Shown: positions 12,310-20,943 of the stretch, one piece after another
Layout of the letters: every line of letters begins with the position of its first letter
How positions within the stretch are numbered: position 1 is the stretch's first letter
Assembly (NCBI GenBank): GCA_041399155.1
Contig: JAWKTI010000002.1
Span: forward strand, 186,001-250,000
DNA length: 64,000 nucleotides
Source of the DNA: Zavarzinella sp.
GTDB taxonomy: Bacteria > Planctomycetota > Planctomycetia > Gemmatales > Gemmataceae
Reading direction: 5' to 3'
Position numbers and translations under genes: made by a program
The notes under the pieces: model-generated
Seen by the model: the letters and a program-made list of their open reading frames with translations, nothing else
Databases searched by the model: none
Told to the model about the DNA's origin: nothing

Positions 12310-13796
12310 CCCATTTACGGACAATTCATGTCCGATTGAACGACCCCAGAACCAACAAGCCCGCACCATGCTGGGTGAATATTCTCGATTCACAACAGCG
12401 AGAATATTTTCCACTTTCCCGCACAACACGGTTTCCCACTGGACGTGCAGAACTGGTGGGTGGGGTTTTGTTTGAACATGGCAAACGCTGGTTTGTCAAC
12501 GATGGTTCGTTCGAAATACTTCTGCCCGTGGAAGAAAACCTGCAAATTTCCTGCAATCGTGGTCCTCACGCACCCGTGTTACAACAGGAAATGGTGATTG
12601 CACCCGGCCAAATGACAATTCGGCTGACTTTGCCTGAACCATTGCCAGTTTCAGACGAATATTGTCAGGTCGATGCGCGTGCTCATTTTGTTTCACCTGG
12701 TTATGCTGCCTTGGAAGGCGCTGCGGTGGGACTGGATCTGGTGCACCTGCTGATCACTCCCGCCGATTTTCCTTCCCCGGATGGGCATTTGTATGAGACA
12801 GCAGTCAATACCGAATCTTTCAGCGGACAGGCAATCGCTCACTCGCACGAAAATTGCCAGGTGGTTGTCAACACGCTGAATACCCACACGATGCGGGGTC
12901 GCCTGGGTCTGCTTTACTGCCACCGGCAGGTGCATCCGTTGTCGTTTGGTTACCTGGAAGATACGGACGACTGGACGCTGAGCGACTGGCGGGATCAGTG
13001 CCACCGCAAGCACGGGATGGCTGTCTGGGTGGATGCGTATCGGGCCGAAAAAGGCCTTCCAGGTGGGGAAGCACTTGCTTTGGCTGTGCTGGGGAAAATT
13101 GATGCATTAGAATTTGATGAGCAACCTCGGCAGGTATCTTTATTGCCCCACTGGTATCGCCTGCTGAACGCGGGCATCAATTTACCCATTGTGGGCAGCA
13201 GTGGGAAAGATTCCAACCGCACCGCAGTGGGAAGTTTTCGCACGCTGACGCCGAAACTGCCTGAATTTTCTCACCGCACCTGGACGCAGCAAATCCTTAC
13301 AGGACAAGCAGTTATTACGCGTGGACCGATCCTGCAGGCCAACATCAATGGACAACCATTCTCCAGCCAGTTGCATCTGGAAGCTAGCACCGTGTTACAT
13401 TTCGGTGCGACAGTACATTCCCCCACGCCGGGTGGGACTTTGGAATGGCTGCACCAGGGGAAAGTGATCCACAAGGCAATCATTAGCGAACCACTTACCA
13501 AGGTCGATTTTCAGCTGGAGCAGCACCAGTCCGGGTGGTATGCAGCTCGAATCATCGACCCTTCCATGCGGGAAAAATCCCTGATTGCTCACACAGCACC
13601 GTGCAGGGTGCAGGTTGGGGAGCAGGGCTTGCCTATTTCCAAACCGGCCACAGAATCGTGTATCAGCGAAATCAACGCAACCATTGAATGGGTAAAGACA
13701 TACGGTCGTTTTCAACAGGAAAGGAATCGCACGGTTATTCTGGAAACATGTCAGGCCGCACTGGATGTGCTCGATCGTAACATCGCAATATTATGA
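12306..13796 (+). CDS. Degenerate CehA/McbA-like (PHP-related) protein
   Basis: The product is 496 residues from GTG 12306, coupled to the isomerase. The N-terminal ~110 residues look like a beta-sandwich. The central part follows the layout of CehA/McbA PHP metallohydrolases: VDARAHFVSP where the metal-binding DxHxH should be, VAVWVD-like strands, GSSGKDSNRTAVGSFRTL where GSDSHxxR is usual, and WTQQILTGQAVITRGPIL matching the terminal WxxAxxxGxxxxTxGP block. Several expected histidines are missing, so the hydrolase chemistry is probably lost. A C-terminal beta domain and a helical tail follow. A role with the preceding isomerase is inferred from coupling alone. Confidence 0.6.
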   Translation: MTHLRTIHVRLNDPRTNKPAPCWVNILDSQQREYFPLSRTTRFPTGRAELVGGVLFEHGKRWFVNDGSFEILLPVEENLQISCNRGPHAPVLQQEMVIAPGQMTIRLTLPEPLPVSDEYCQVDARAHFVSPGYAALEGAAVGLDLVHLLITPADFPSPDGHLYETAVNTESFSGQAIAHSHENCQVVVNTLNTHTMRGRLGLLYCHRQVHPLSFGYLEDTDDWTLSDWRDQCHRKHGMAVWVDAYRAEKGLPGGEALALAVLGKIDALEFDEQPRQVSLLPHWYRLLNAGINLPIVGSSGKDSNRTAVGSFRTLTPKLPEFSHRTWTQQILTGQAVITRGPILQANINGQPFSSQLHLEASTVLHFGATVHSPTPGGTLEWLHQGKVIHKAIISEPLTKVDFQLEQHQSGWYAARIIDPSMREKSLIAHTAPCRVQVGEQGLPISKPATESCISEINATIEWVKTYGRFQQERNRTVILETCQAALDVLDRNIAIL

Positions 13797-13802
13797 TATT
13801 GC
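13785..13802. terminator. Stem-loop at a convergent gene junction
   Basis: GCAATAT and ATATTGC form a perfect 7-bp stem with a 4-nt loop. The TGA stop of the plus-strand gene (13794-13796) runs from the loop into the stem. It lies between convergent genes ending at 13796 and 13805. There is no clear T-tract, so terminator function is only likely. Confidence 0.4.
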
Positions 13803-13804
13803 AA

Positions 13805-14674
13805 TTAGCCTTCTGAATACTTCTTGAACGCACGTGGGAGATAATTCAACAAATCGCTGGCAATCAGCGAATTCTGTCCCAGTTCGTCTGCGGCAAAATC
13901 ACCGGCGGTGCCGTGTAACCATACACCCAGGCGGGCTGCGGCAAAATCATCTAAACCAATCGCCAGCAAACCAGCAATCATCCCGGCAAGTACATCCCCA
14001 CTGCCACCAGTCGCCATTCCAGGATTGCCCGTGCGATTCACATAGCATGCCTTGCCGTTGCTGACCACCGTGCCACTGCCTTTCAGAACAATCGTCTGTT
14101 CGACTTGTTGTGCGTACCAGTTCGCCTGGGCAATTCGCGACGTAACCTCTTGTGGGACAATGTGTTGCGTCAGTCGCCGAAATTCTCCCGGGTGGGGTGT
14201 CCACACTGCGGGTGCGGTGCGCTTCGTAAGCTGTTCCGTAGACACGTGTACCAAAGAATTCAACCCATCTGCATCCAGCACCATGGGAATGGAAATTTCC
14301 TGGTAGCACCGCAAAACGAATTGTTCCAGGGCGGTCGATCTACCGATCCCAGGCCCCAGCACTATCGTGGTGGCTGAATTGGCAAACTGCATGACGGTTT
14401 CAATCGCATCCAGAGAAATCCGTCCCTGTTCATCCTGTGGCAACGGAATAGTGGTATAACAGGGATTGAAACTGGCAACGATGGGCAGGATTTGTTCTGG
14501 AACTGCCACCTGTACCAGTCCCGCACCACAGCGAAGTGCGGCAGTTGCGGTGAGGCATGCCGCACCGGACATGCCGAGTGAACCTGCCACTACCAACACT
14601 TTACCAAAATTGCCTTTGTGACCATCTTCCGGCCGTGGTGGTAAGGCAGGCAACGTAAAAATTTCTGTAATCAT
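13805..14674 (-). CDS. nnrD: ADP-dependent NAD(P)H-hydrate dehydratase
   Basis: The product is 289 residues, corresponding to the YjeF C-terminal (ribokinase-like) domain alone. Seen motifs are VVAGSLGMSGAA near the start, VLGPGIGRS, VLDADGLNSL, WTPHPGEFRRL and the catalytic/anion-hole segment NPGMATGGSGDVLAGMIAGLLA. The enzyme converts S-NAD(P)HX back to NAD(P)H using ADP and acts in metabolite repair. The epimerase domain (YjeF N-terminal) is not fused and not adjacent. The C terminus ends close to the convergent gene at 13796. Family assignment is firm. Confidence 0.93.
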   Translation of the reverse strand: MITEIFTLPALPPRPEDGHKGNFGKVLVVAGSLGMSGAACLTATAALRCGAGLVQVAVPEQILPIVASFNPCYTTIPLPQDEQGRISLDAIETVMQFANSATTIVLGPGIGRSTALEQFVLRCYQEISIPMVLDADGLNSLVHVSTEQLTKRTAPAVWTPHPGEFRRLTQHIVPQEVTSRIAQANWYAQQVEQTIVLKGSGTVVSNGKACYVNRTGNPGMATGGSGDVLAGMIAGLLAIGLDDFAAARLGVWLHGTAGDFAADELGQNSLIASDLLNYLPRAFKKYSEG

Positions 14675-14768
14675 GAAAAAATCTTCATTGGTTGGGCAGT
14701 TAGCGGAACGGCTGAATGGTATTAAAGGGCTGAGGGTTTTAGTCTTACCGGATTGGCGATGTACGACA

Positions 14769-15707
14769 TTAACGGATGACTTTCGTTTTCAGTTCGCTGA
14801 TCATCCGATCCAGCTCATCAAGGGGTTTCGCCAGCAATTCTTCTGCGGGAGTGATCGGTAAGCTAAGAACTTCCTCAAAGGCCTGAATTTGGCCGATTCT
14901 TCGTCCAAAATTCGTGCCCCGCTCTTCGCCTAGTTTGATACCTTCTTTCATGCCTTTTTCCTGGGCAATTTCTTCAAATGAAGTTACGAATGGCATTTGA
15001 TACTCCTGAAATAATTCAATTCGAAGTTCATTAAACTCTTCACGCAATTCATCTGGTAATTTTAGCAGCCAATCGAGCAAACGCATAATATTCCAAACTT
15101 CGTCATCAGCTAATTTTCGCTCAAACAATTGCCGAATCAGTCGGCATTTATCGGCAAAGCGAAGTTCTGCGTTGCCGTGCGTCAACAGACTGCGAATGCT
15201 GGCGGCAACAACCAGTCCCACCGGGCTGCGGTGCGTCGTTAAATCATCCAGTCGGTGGGCATAGTCGAGCAGTTTGACTGAATCGTATTCAAATGTGCTG
15301 CGAGTTCTGCGGTTGCGATACTGGTAACTACTCGGACGCCAATTGGGATTATTATCTGCGAGGATTGCATAACTGCTGACCTGATCACCGTATTTATCCT
15401 GAATCCGTTTGAAATAGTCAAACATTCGTCTTGGAAACTGGGCGTCCTGCTGGGCCTGAACTTCGAAATGCACAAATACCCACGAAATACCACCGGTTTC
15501 ATCGGAATCTGCCAACTGATAGAGTCCATCGGCACGTAACAATCCAGATTCAGAATCCGGCAGCAAGGTGGGCAATTCGCTGTTTAACGAATCGTACCCT
15601 TGGGACCAGTCAAACGTAGCGTGCGCTTCTGGGAACAGGATCTCGAAAATATCCGGCAGATAATTTTCCAGCGTCTCTTTCCAGGGGGAATCAAATTCGC
15701 GATTCAT
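14769..15707 (-). CDS. Rpn family recombination-promoting nuclease / transposase-like protein
   Basis: The product is 312 residues. The N-terminal half has the PD-(D/E)xK nuclease pattern of Rpn/DUF4351-type proteins: RADGLYQL supplying Asp, then WVFVHFEVQAQ supplying Glu-x-Gln, then FPRRMFDYFKRIQDKYG. The C-terminal half is helical and charged (KLADDEVWNIMRLLDWLLKLP, then EERGTNFGRRIGQIQAFEEVL). Such proteins occur in many copies in planctomycete and cyanobacterial genomes and are often annotated as transposases, although known Rpn proteins are nucleases that stimulate recombination. No inverted terminal repeats or target duplications are seen around this copy. Confidence 0.75.
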   Translation of the reverse strand: MNREFDSPWKETLENYLPDIFEILFPEAHATFDWSQGYDSLNSELPTLLPDSESGLLRADGLYQLADSDETGGISWVFVHFEVQAQQDAQFPRRMFDYFKRIQDKYGDQVSSYAILADNNPNWRPSSYQYRNRRTRSTFEYDSVKLLDYAHRLDDLTTHRSPVGLVVAASIRSLLTHGNAELRFADKCRLIRQLFERKLADDEVWNIMRLLDWLLKLPDELREEFNELRIELFQEYQMPFVTSFEEIAQEKGMKEGIKLGEERGTNFGRRIGQIQAFEEVLSLPITPAEELLAKPLDELDRMISELKTKVIR

Positions 15708-15738
15708 CGCAGGGCCTGTAGAACGGTGGTTTCAAAAT

Positions 15739-15755
15739 ATTCTAATTGTTAGAAT
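15739..15755. promoter_or_regulatory. Inverted repeat upstream of the Rpn-family gene
   Basis: ATTCTAA-TTG-TTAGAAT is a perfect 7-bp inverted repeat 31 nt upstream of the start at 15707, in an AT-rich stretch. It is an operator candidate. No regulator is assigned. Confidence 0.3.
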
Positions 15756-15947
15756 TACGATCGAAACAAAAAACCAAGCAGAAAAATCGTGTGCTCTTCA
15801 GGCCATTAATCGCAGAGTGCTACGGCCCGCTATAGTTTGGTTATGTGCTGCCTCTGCAGAAGACCTGTGGTTGTTTGCAATGTCACTTACCATTCTCTTC
15901 AGAACGTGCTATTCTGGACAATGGCATTTCTATTTCACAGGTGAAGT

Positions 15948-16382
15948 ATGTTTCAGATCGCATTATTGATGGCACTGAATTTCTCATTGATTGCAGAGAA
16001 GCCCGCCTCCAAAACTGAAAAGTTTTTCAAAAATATCGACGGTGAATGGAAAGTAGAGTCCGTCTATTTGAATGGAGAAAAAACCACCGTTCAAGCTGAA
16101 GATGGTGATGTGGAAATTAAGGAGAAAAAGTTTTTCACACAGGGAACAGCCCGCCTGAAATTTTCATCGGTAGATCCTGACACCGACCCGATTGTGGTAG
16201 ATTTTGTTCCTTTGAATGAAGGTAAAGAAGGCGACATGAAGCTGGAAGGGATCCTGCAGATCAAAGAGGACAAAATGACCATAGTGATCAGTTTGACTCC
16301 GGGTAACCGTCCTACTTCATTGGATCAGCCCACGGAAGCCGGCATCATCCACGTGGTGCTCACAAGAAAGAAAATGAAATGA
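15948..16382 (+). CDS. TIGR03067 family exported protein
   Basis: The product is 144 residues from ATG 15948, with AGGTGAAGT upstream. It has a short hydrophobic N terminus (MFQIALLMALNFSLIA), probably a signal peptide. The mature part FFKNIDGEWKVESVYLNGEK matches the start of the TIGR03067 domain, a beta-rich family abundant in planctomycetes that begins with a G-x-W-x-V pattern. The rest alternates charged beta strands and ends HVVLTRKKMK. Function is unknown. The stop codon sits within a hairpin shared with the convergent stress-protein gene. Confidence 0.75.
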   Translation: MFQIALLMALNFSLIAEKPASKTEKFFKNIDGEWKVESVYLNGEKTTVQAEDGDVEIKEKKFFTQGTARLKFSSVDPDTDPIVVDFVPLNEGKEGDMKLEGILQIKEDKMTIVISLTPGNRPTSLDQPTEAGIIHVVLTRKKMK

Positions 16383-16394
16383 TCTTCATTTTCT
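16369..16394. terminator. Stem-loop over the stop codon, convergent junction
   Basis: AGAAAATGAA (16369-16378) and TTCATTTTCT (16385-16394) form a perfect 10-bp stem with a 6-nt loop that contains most of the TGA stop (16380-16382). On the minus strand it is followed by T-rich sequence, so it may work in both directions. Confidence 0.45.
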
Positions 16395-16403
16395 AAGGGC
16401 GGC

Positions 16404-16841
16404 TTAACTCGCCCGAATGACCAGGACTGGGCAGGGGGCATACTTTACCACACCCTGTGCCACACTGCCCATGATGATCTCTCTCAGCCCCGTGCGACCG
16501 TGGGTCGCAATCACGATCAGGCTGATCTCATTTGACTTGGCGTAATTGGTGATCACATCCACGGGGTCGTCACCTAAACGCACCACTTCAACACGGCGAA
16601 TTTTTCCGGTTTCTCCCAGCAAACCAGCCAACCATTGATCATAGGCACTTTGTGGTTGACCGGGCTCGATCACACCCGTAACTCCATACTGCTGAGCCAT
16701 TTGCGAAATGTCTTCAACCACATGCAGCACGTGCAGCTCTGCCCCAAGCGTTTCTGCAAGATTGTGGGCATAATCCACCGAATTGTTTGATTCTTTGCTG
16801 AGGTCTGTCGCAACCAGAATTTTTTCCCATTGAATAGCCAT
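16404..16841 (-). CDS. Universal stress protein (UspA family)
   Basis: The product is about 145 residues from ATG 16841, chosen because GGGAG lies 7 nt upstream. A start at 16871 would add 10 unlikely residues. The sequence MAIQWEKILVATDLSKESNNSVDYA and the C-terminal IATHGRTGLREIIMGSVAQGVV give the Usp alpha/beta fold with the G-2x-G-9x-G-S ATP-binding signature, so it is of the nucleotide-binding type. These proteins respond to starvation and stress, but the exact role is unspecified. The gene stands alone, convergent with the TIGR03067 gene. An AT-rich stretch at 16925-16965 upstream may hold its promoter. Confidence 0.9.
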   Translation of the reverse strand: MAIQWEKILVATDLSKESNNSVDYAHNLAETLGAELHVLHVVEDISQMAQQYGVTGVIEPGQPQSAYDQWLAGLLGETGKIRRVEVVRLGDDPVDVITNYAKSNEISLIVIATHGRTGLREIIMGSVAQGVVKYAPCPVLVIRAS

Positions 16842-17039
16842 GTTGTCTCCCACCGAAGTCTTAGTGTGCAACCATTTTCCAGGAAACCAAGGTGAGACGC
16901 AAGAAGAAATCAGATTGGGGGATATTGTATAATTTAATTGCTATATATAATATTGGTTATGAAAAGATGTGCTCCTCCACAATCCGCTTAAGTGCGGGGT
17001 AATTACCGCCGATCCGTAATTGCGGCGAGGGTCTCGGTA

Positions 17040-18137
17040 TCAGGGTTGAGAATTAGTTGCTTCAGACCAGGCCCGAAATGCAGCAGTCCGCTCCATATCC
17101 GTTGAAAATCCGAGAGAGGAAGGCAGGAATAATCGTTTGGAATCCATTTTCAGATTGTTGAAACCAAATAGAACCGGGTCTTTACCTGCGCGGTAGATTG
17201 TTGCTGCAAGTGCGATATCTCGTAGCTGAACCTGCGTTTTGATTCCCTTTTTAAAAATGGTGTCACAGATAGTATCATCATTTAATAAGGCAGCAATCAG
17301 CGTATCGTCCTTTTTGTCTTTTGCCTTCGCAACCGTGAGCAGTGCATCCTGCTTTTCAAGAACTGACACTTTTGCAGCTAGCAGGGTTGCTCGGGCAAGT
17401 TCGAGTTTTTTATCCCCTTCATATTCGATCGGCAAAGGGGCAATGTTCTCAGACCAGGCAACATATGACTTCCGAAGAATGGCAGGTGTATCTTTTGCAG
17501 CTGCGTAACTTCGACCCCATTTTTTGATAAAGAGTACCGTGGCAGAACGGAGTGTTTCTGGAGAAATCTTCGACTGACACTGCGTGCCAAGAATCATGAA
17601 GGTAATCAGAGATTCTTCGGTCACTTTGTATCTGCATATTCCACGGGAAAATTGTGAGCTGCTTTGTTGACGTATGTTTGGAGGACCATTGATCAAATCC
17701 TGAACTCGGTTACGATAAAGTTCATCGAAGTTGTCGGAGTCATAGACAAATGCTGTCCACAATTCGACTTCTGCGTCGTACAAAGTATCAAACGCATTCC
17801 GTGCAGCAGAACCACCCAGTGCAACTTTCGCCCTGCTCCAGCAAAAATTTAACTCGATTCTGGGTAACAGTGCCTGACAACGAACCTGAATTTCAGCATC
17901 TTTATTTTCGAGAATTGCTCGGATGAGTGCAGGTTTTGCTTCAATTCCGAAAGTTTCCAGATCACGGCTTGCCTGCTCCCGCACCTTGAAAGCAGGATGA
18001 CCAAGCAACTCAATCAGATTCTGGATTTTCTCTTCATTAGTGGGTTTTGTCAATGATTGGTTAAGCTCAATAGTGGTAAACTGTGCCACCCAGATGGAAA
18101 CCGAACAAATGACAGTCTGAGAAATAAAACAGAACAT
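17040..18137 (-). CDS. Exported HEAT-repeat protein
   Basis: The product is 365 residues. The N terminus (MFCFISQTVICSVSIWVAQF) is hydrophobic, so it is probably exported or anchored. Residues ~37-95, IQNLIELLGHPAFKVREQASRDLETFG then ALIRAILENKDAEIQVRCQALLPRI, form two HEAT-like helical repeats of the kind common in planctomycete surface proteins. The remainder is helical with lysine-rich turns and has no recognisable catalytic motif. It starts 14 nt after the stop of the large haem-LRR gene in the same direction, so the two are probably one operon and may act together at the cell surface. Confidence 0.65.
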   Translation of the reverse strand: MFCFISQTVICSVSIWVAQFTTIELNQSLTKPTNEEKIQNLIELLGHPAFKVREQASRDLETFGIEAKPALIRAILENKDAEIQVRCQALLPRIELNFCWSRAKVALGGSAARNAFDTLYDAEVELWTAFVYDSDNFDELYRNRVQDLINGPPNIRQQSSSQFSRGICRYKVTEESLITFMILGTQCQSKISPETLRSATVLFIKKWGRSYAAAKDTPAILRKSYVAWSENIAPLPIEYEGDKKLELARATLLAAKVSVLEKQDALLTVAKAKDKKDDTLIAALLNDDTICDTIFKKGIKTQVQLRDIALAATIYRAGKDPVLFGFNNLKMDSKRLFLPSSLGFSTDMERTAAFRAWSEATNSQP

Positions 18138-18151
18138 TATTATTTATCCAA

Positions 18152-20734
18152 TCAGTTTGCTAGTGAGAGAAGATAGAGGGAGTCAATATTTTCAACTTTG
18201 ATTGATTTCGAACTTTTCAGGATCGCGATTACCTCTGGAGACGCAGCACGGAGACGTGGTAAATTGACGCCTTTGCTTACTTGTGTCAGTGAGCGCGCAA
18301 CTTCTGCGGAATCAAGATATTCCAGACCAAGCAGCACCGAGTAGTTACTTTTAGCGACGACTGCTGCTGCTTCAGGTGAAAGTCGAGTGGCTGCCGGGAG
18401 AGTAGGTCCATAAGTATTCTGCAACAAACGGCCTGCCAATTCAGGAGAATCCAGCTCAACAATCTGTCGCAAATTGAAAAACTGTTTGTATTTGATCAGT
18501 GTTGTAACGGAATCTTTGGAAACGAATTCCAGATTTTGCAACGTCCAGGATATTTGCCGTGCAAATTTTTCAGCGAGTGGCACTGAATCCAGCTCCCGCA
18601 GTTCGATCTGTAAATTTATTTCTAACTTTGCCAGAGACCCGGCCGCCTGTTTAGTTAATCTTCTTACCCCTGGACCTGCAAGGAAAAGATAACGCCCTTG
18701 AAATGTTGAGAAGGCTTCAGCAGATTGATCAGGAAGTTCTCCCAGCCCAAAGAAATAAATGGTCCCATGATATTTTGCAAGTTCCAGAGCCACTTCAGGC
18801 TTCAGTGTTGGCAAAGTGACACCTACTGCAAAATAATCGCCACCAAATTTTAAGTTGGGAGTGTTTGACAAGCGGACGTATTGGTTTAATATTTTGATTT
18901 CCTTATTGAGTCGGCTGACCAGAGTTCGCGCAGATTTCGGCGAGAGATCGATCAGGTTAGGAAAGGAGAATTGCCGTGTTACGTTATCTTCCGAATTATC
19001 AAACGCTTCCACCAACTCTTCAGGAATGCTGGTCAGACCAAGAGTAACATCTCTACTTTGTCGGGTAATTGATTTGATCATTTCCACGGAGTAATCTTGT
19101 AACGCAGGAAATGAGATACTTTGCCACTTGCGTTGGGTCAGTAGTAGAGCCGTTTCGGGGCTGAGTTCTTCGAGAACTGGAAAAGACAGAACACCGGATG
19201 GAGCGAATTCGAGCATCCCATCACGATTTTTCCTGGTAGCTTCTGGAAGCTTTCCTAATGCATCTGCAGCGTCCCTGGAGATTGAAGTCACATTTGGAAA
19301 CGAATTACTCGCCGTACCAAGTGCTAAAGCAACGGCAGGGGAATCCAGATTCTTCAGCCTGGGCAAAGAGATAATCCCAATCATGCTAAGCGCGTCCCGT
19401 TTTTCTTGCACCAACTTGGAAAGAACGCGAATCTGCTCCTGTGTGAGTGAGGATACATCACGCAAGGTTACAAAATTACCACCCCGTAAAAATCCTTCCA
19501 AGCTCTCGGCAGGGAGTTGCTGTGTGCCGACCAATGTTACCCGGACACGAACAGGGTTCTGTGTGATCGCAGATACTACTATTGGAGTAACTGCGCTGGC
19601 AGGTAGATATATGCCACCCAAATAAAGGCCAGAGCTCTTGATATTGCTGAACAGTCTGGCCTGTTCGACAGTGATTTGCCGAAGATTGGGAAGAAACACT
19701 CGTGATCCCTGGATCAATACCTTTGCCAGAGCCATCGAGTCAAGCGAGGCCAGATTAGGCATGTACAGGATGCTTGAAGTCTCTGCCAGTTTGTCCTGAA
19801 CTTCGACGGGAATCTTCGTGATAGCGCTGAGTGTGAGCCCTTTCGTGTTTCTCGCCAATACATCTGCAATTTCTGATGACATCGAATAGAGGTACGGGAA
19901 AGAAAGTGCTGATTTGCGCGAAACAAGTTTTTGCGCCAACGGCACAGATTCGAGTTCAGAGAGTCCGGTCATTACCAATTCTCCGGGGAAATTGGCAATA
20001 GTGCTTGCCGCTTCAGGAGAAACAGAAGTCACCGAGTGAAGCCAGATGGATGCCACCTTACTGCCAGAGAGTACTTTCGCTAGTTCAGGCGATAGTGACT
20101 TGATCCCTAGAATCAGCATTTCACCACGAAATCTGGCAAGTTCTGCGGCAACTTCAGTAGTAATTGCTTCGGTTCTGCTTAATTGCATTATTTCCCAAGG
20201 AGATTTCGACTCTGTTTCTTTGACAAGCTGCCGGGCCACCTGAACCGAAAGTGGTATGGGGGCAAGTTCGGATTCTAAGCGGGGCTGAGGTGCCTGGATT
20301 CCGAACCCGATCGCAGGAAGTCTGCCTTGCTGGAACAACTCTCCAAAAGTCGGCGAGTTCGGAAGCAGAGGATTCGCTGGAATTTCCCATAGAACGTTTC
20401 CTGCTTTACGTGAACGGGAAAAAGCTTCACGATCTTTGATGGAAAGCAGCACGTTTGCGGCATTTCCGTAATCGTTGCGCGGTCCCCCACCGCCATAAAG
20501 GTGGCACACTATACAGATGTTGTTTGAATTTGAAATCCGATTAAGCTCGTCTATTTGTTGCCGAAGAGCTTTCGCTGCAGTGGGATCCTTCACACGTTCA
20601 ATCGGTACGATTGCGCCTTCATACAAGCCGCATAGTGCGATAATTTCTCCGGGTTTTGCGAAGAATGCAAGAATGCAAAATACTAATCTGCAATAAATCG
20701 CCCAGGAAAACTGCAGGTTGCGTTGATTTGCCAT
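18152..20734 (-). CDS. Large exported protein: CxxCH haem motif plus leucine-rich repeats
   Basis: The product is 860 residues with an N-terminal signal-like stretch (residues ~8-27). Residues 74-78 are CIVCH, a c-type haem attachment motif, within a segment followed by a glycine run. From about residue 170 to the end there are many 23-24-residue repeats of the form SPEAAxxLAxxxGxLxLxGLxxL, a leucine-rich-repeat variant frequent in planctomycetes. It probably acts outside the cytoplasm, and the haem could serve electron transfer or sensing. A planctomycete-type cytochrome fused to a recognition scaffold is inferred, not shown. It is the first gene of a two-gene operon with the HEAT protein. 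Confidence 0.7.
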   Translation of the reverse strand: MANQRNLQFSWAIYCRLVFCILAFFAKPGEIIALCGLYEGAIVPIERVKDPTAAKALRQQIDELNRISNSNNICIVCHLYGGGGPRNDYGNAANVLLSIKDREAFSRSRKAGNVLWEIPANPLLPNSPTFGELFQQGRLPAIGFGIQAPQPRLESELAPIPLSVQVARQLVKETESKSPWEIMQLSRTEAITTEVAAELARFRGEMLILGIKSLSPELAKVLSGSKVASIWLHSVTSVSPEAASTIANFPGELVMTGLSELESVPLAQKLVSRKSALSFPYLYSMSSEIADVLARNTKGLTLSAITKIPVEVQDKLAETSSILYMPNLASLDSMALAKVLIQGSRVFLPNLRQITVEQARLFSNIKSSGLYLGGIYLPASAVTPIVVSAITQNPVRVRVTLVGTQQLPAESLEGFLRGGNFVTLRDVSSLTQEQIRVLSKLVQEKRDALSMIGIISLPRLKNLDSPAVALALGTASNSFPNVTSISRDAADALGKLPEATRKNRDGMLEFAPSGVLSFPVLEELSPETALLLTQRKWQSISFPALQDYSVEMIKSITRQSRDVTLGLTSIPEELVEAFDNSEDNVTRQFSFPNLIDLSPKSARTLVSRLNKEIKILNQYVRLSNTPNLKFGGDYFAVGVTLPTLKPEVALELAKYHGTIYFFGLGELPDQSAEAFSTFQGRYLFLAGPGVRRLTKQAAGSLAKLEINLQIELRELDSVPLAEKFARQISWTLQNLEFVSKDSVTTLIKYKQFFNLRQIVELDSPELAGRLLQNTYGPTLPAATRLSPEAAAVVAKSNYSVLLGLEYLDSAEVARSLTQVSKGVNLPRLRAASPEVIAILKSSKSIKVENIDSLYLLSLAN

Positions 20735-20943
20735 GAACGTGTACTCCGAAGCAGATGGATCATCACATTGAAGATCAAACCGATTAAATTATGATAAAAA
20801 ACTCATTATTGAATCGATGCGAATTCAACAATCTGCCCCTATTGCAGTTCAATTCGCGTTGGCATGATTCTCGAACTCATTTTCTAAATCGCAGGTATTA
20901 TTGTTTGATTATTATAGGCTTGCAAAAAAACTTCAGGCAAATT

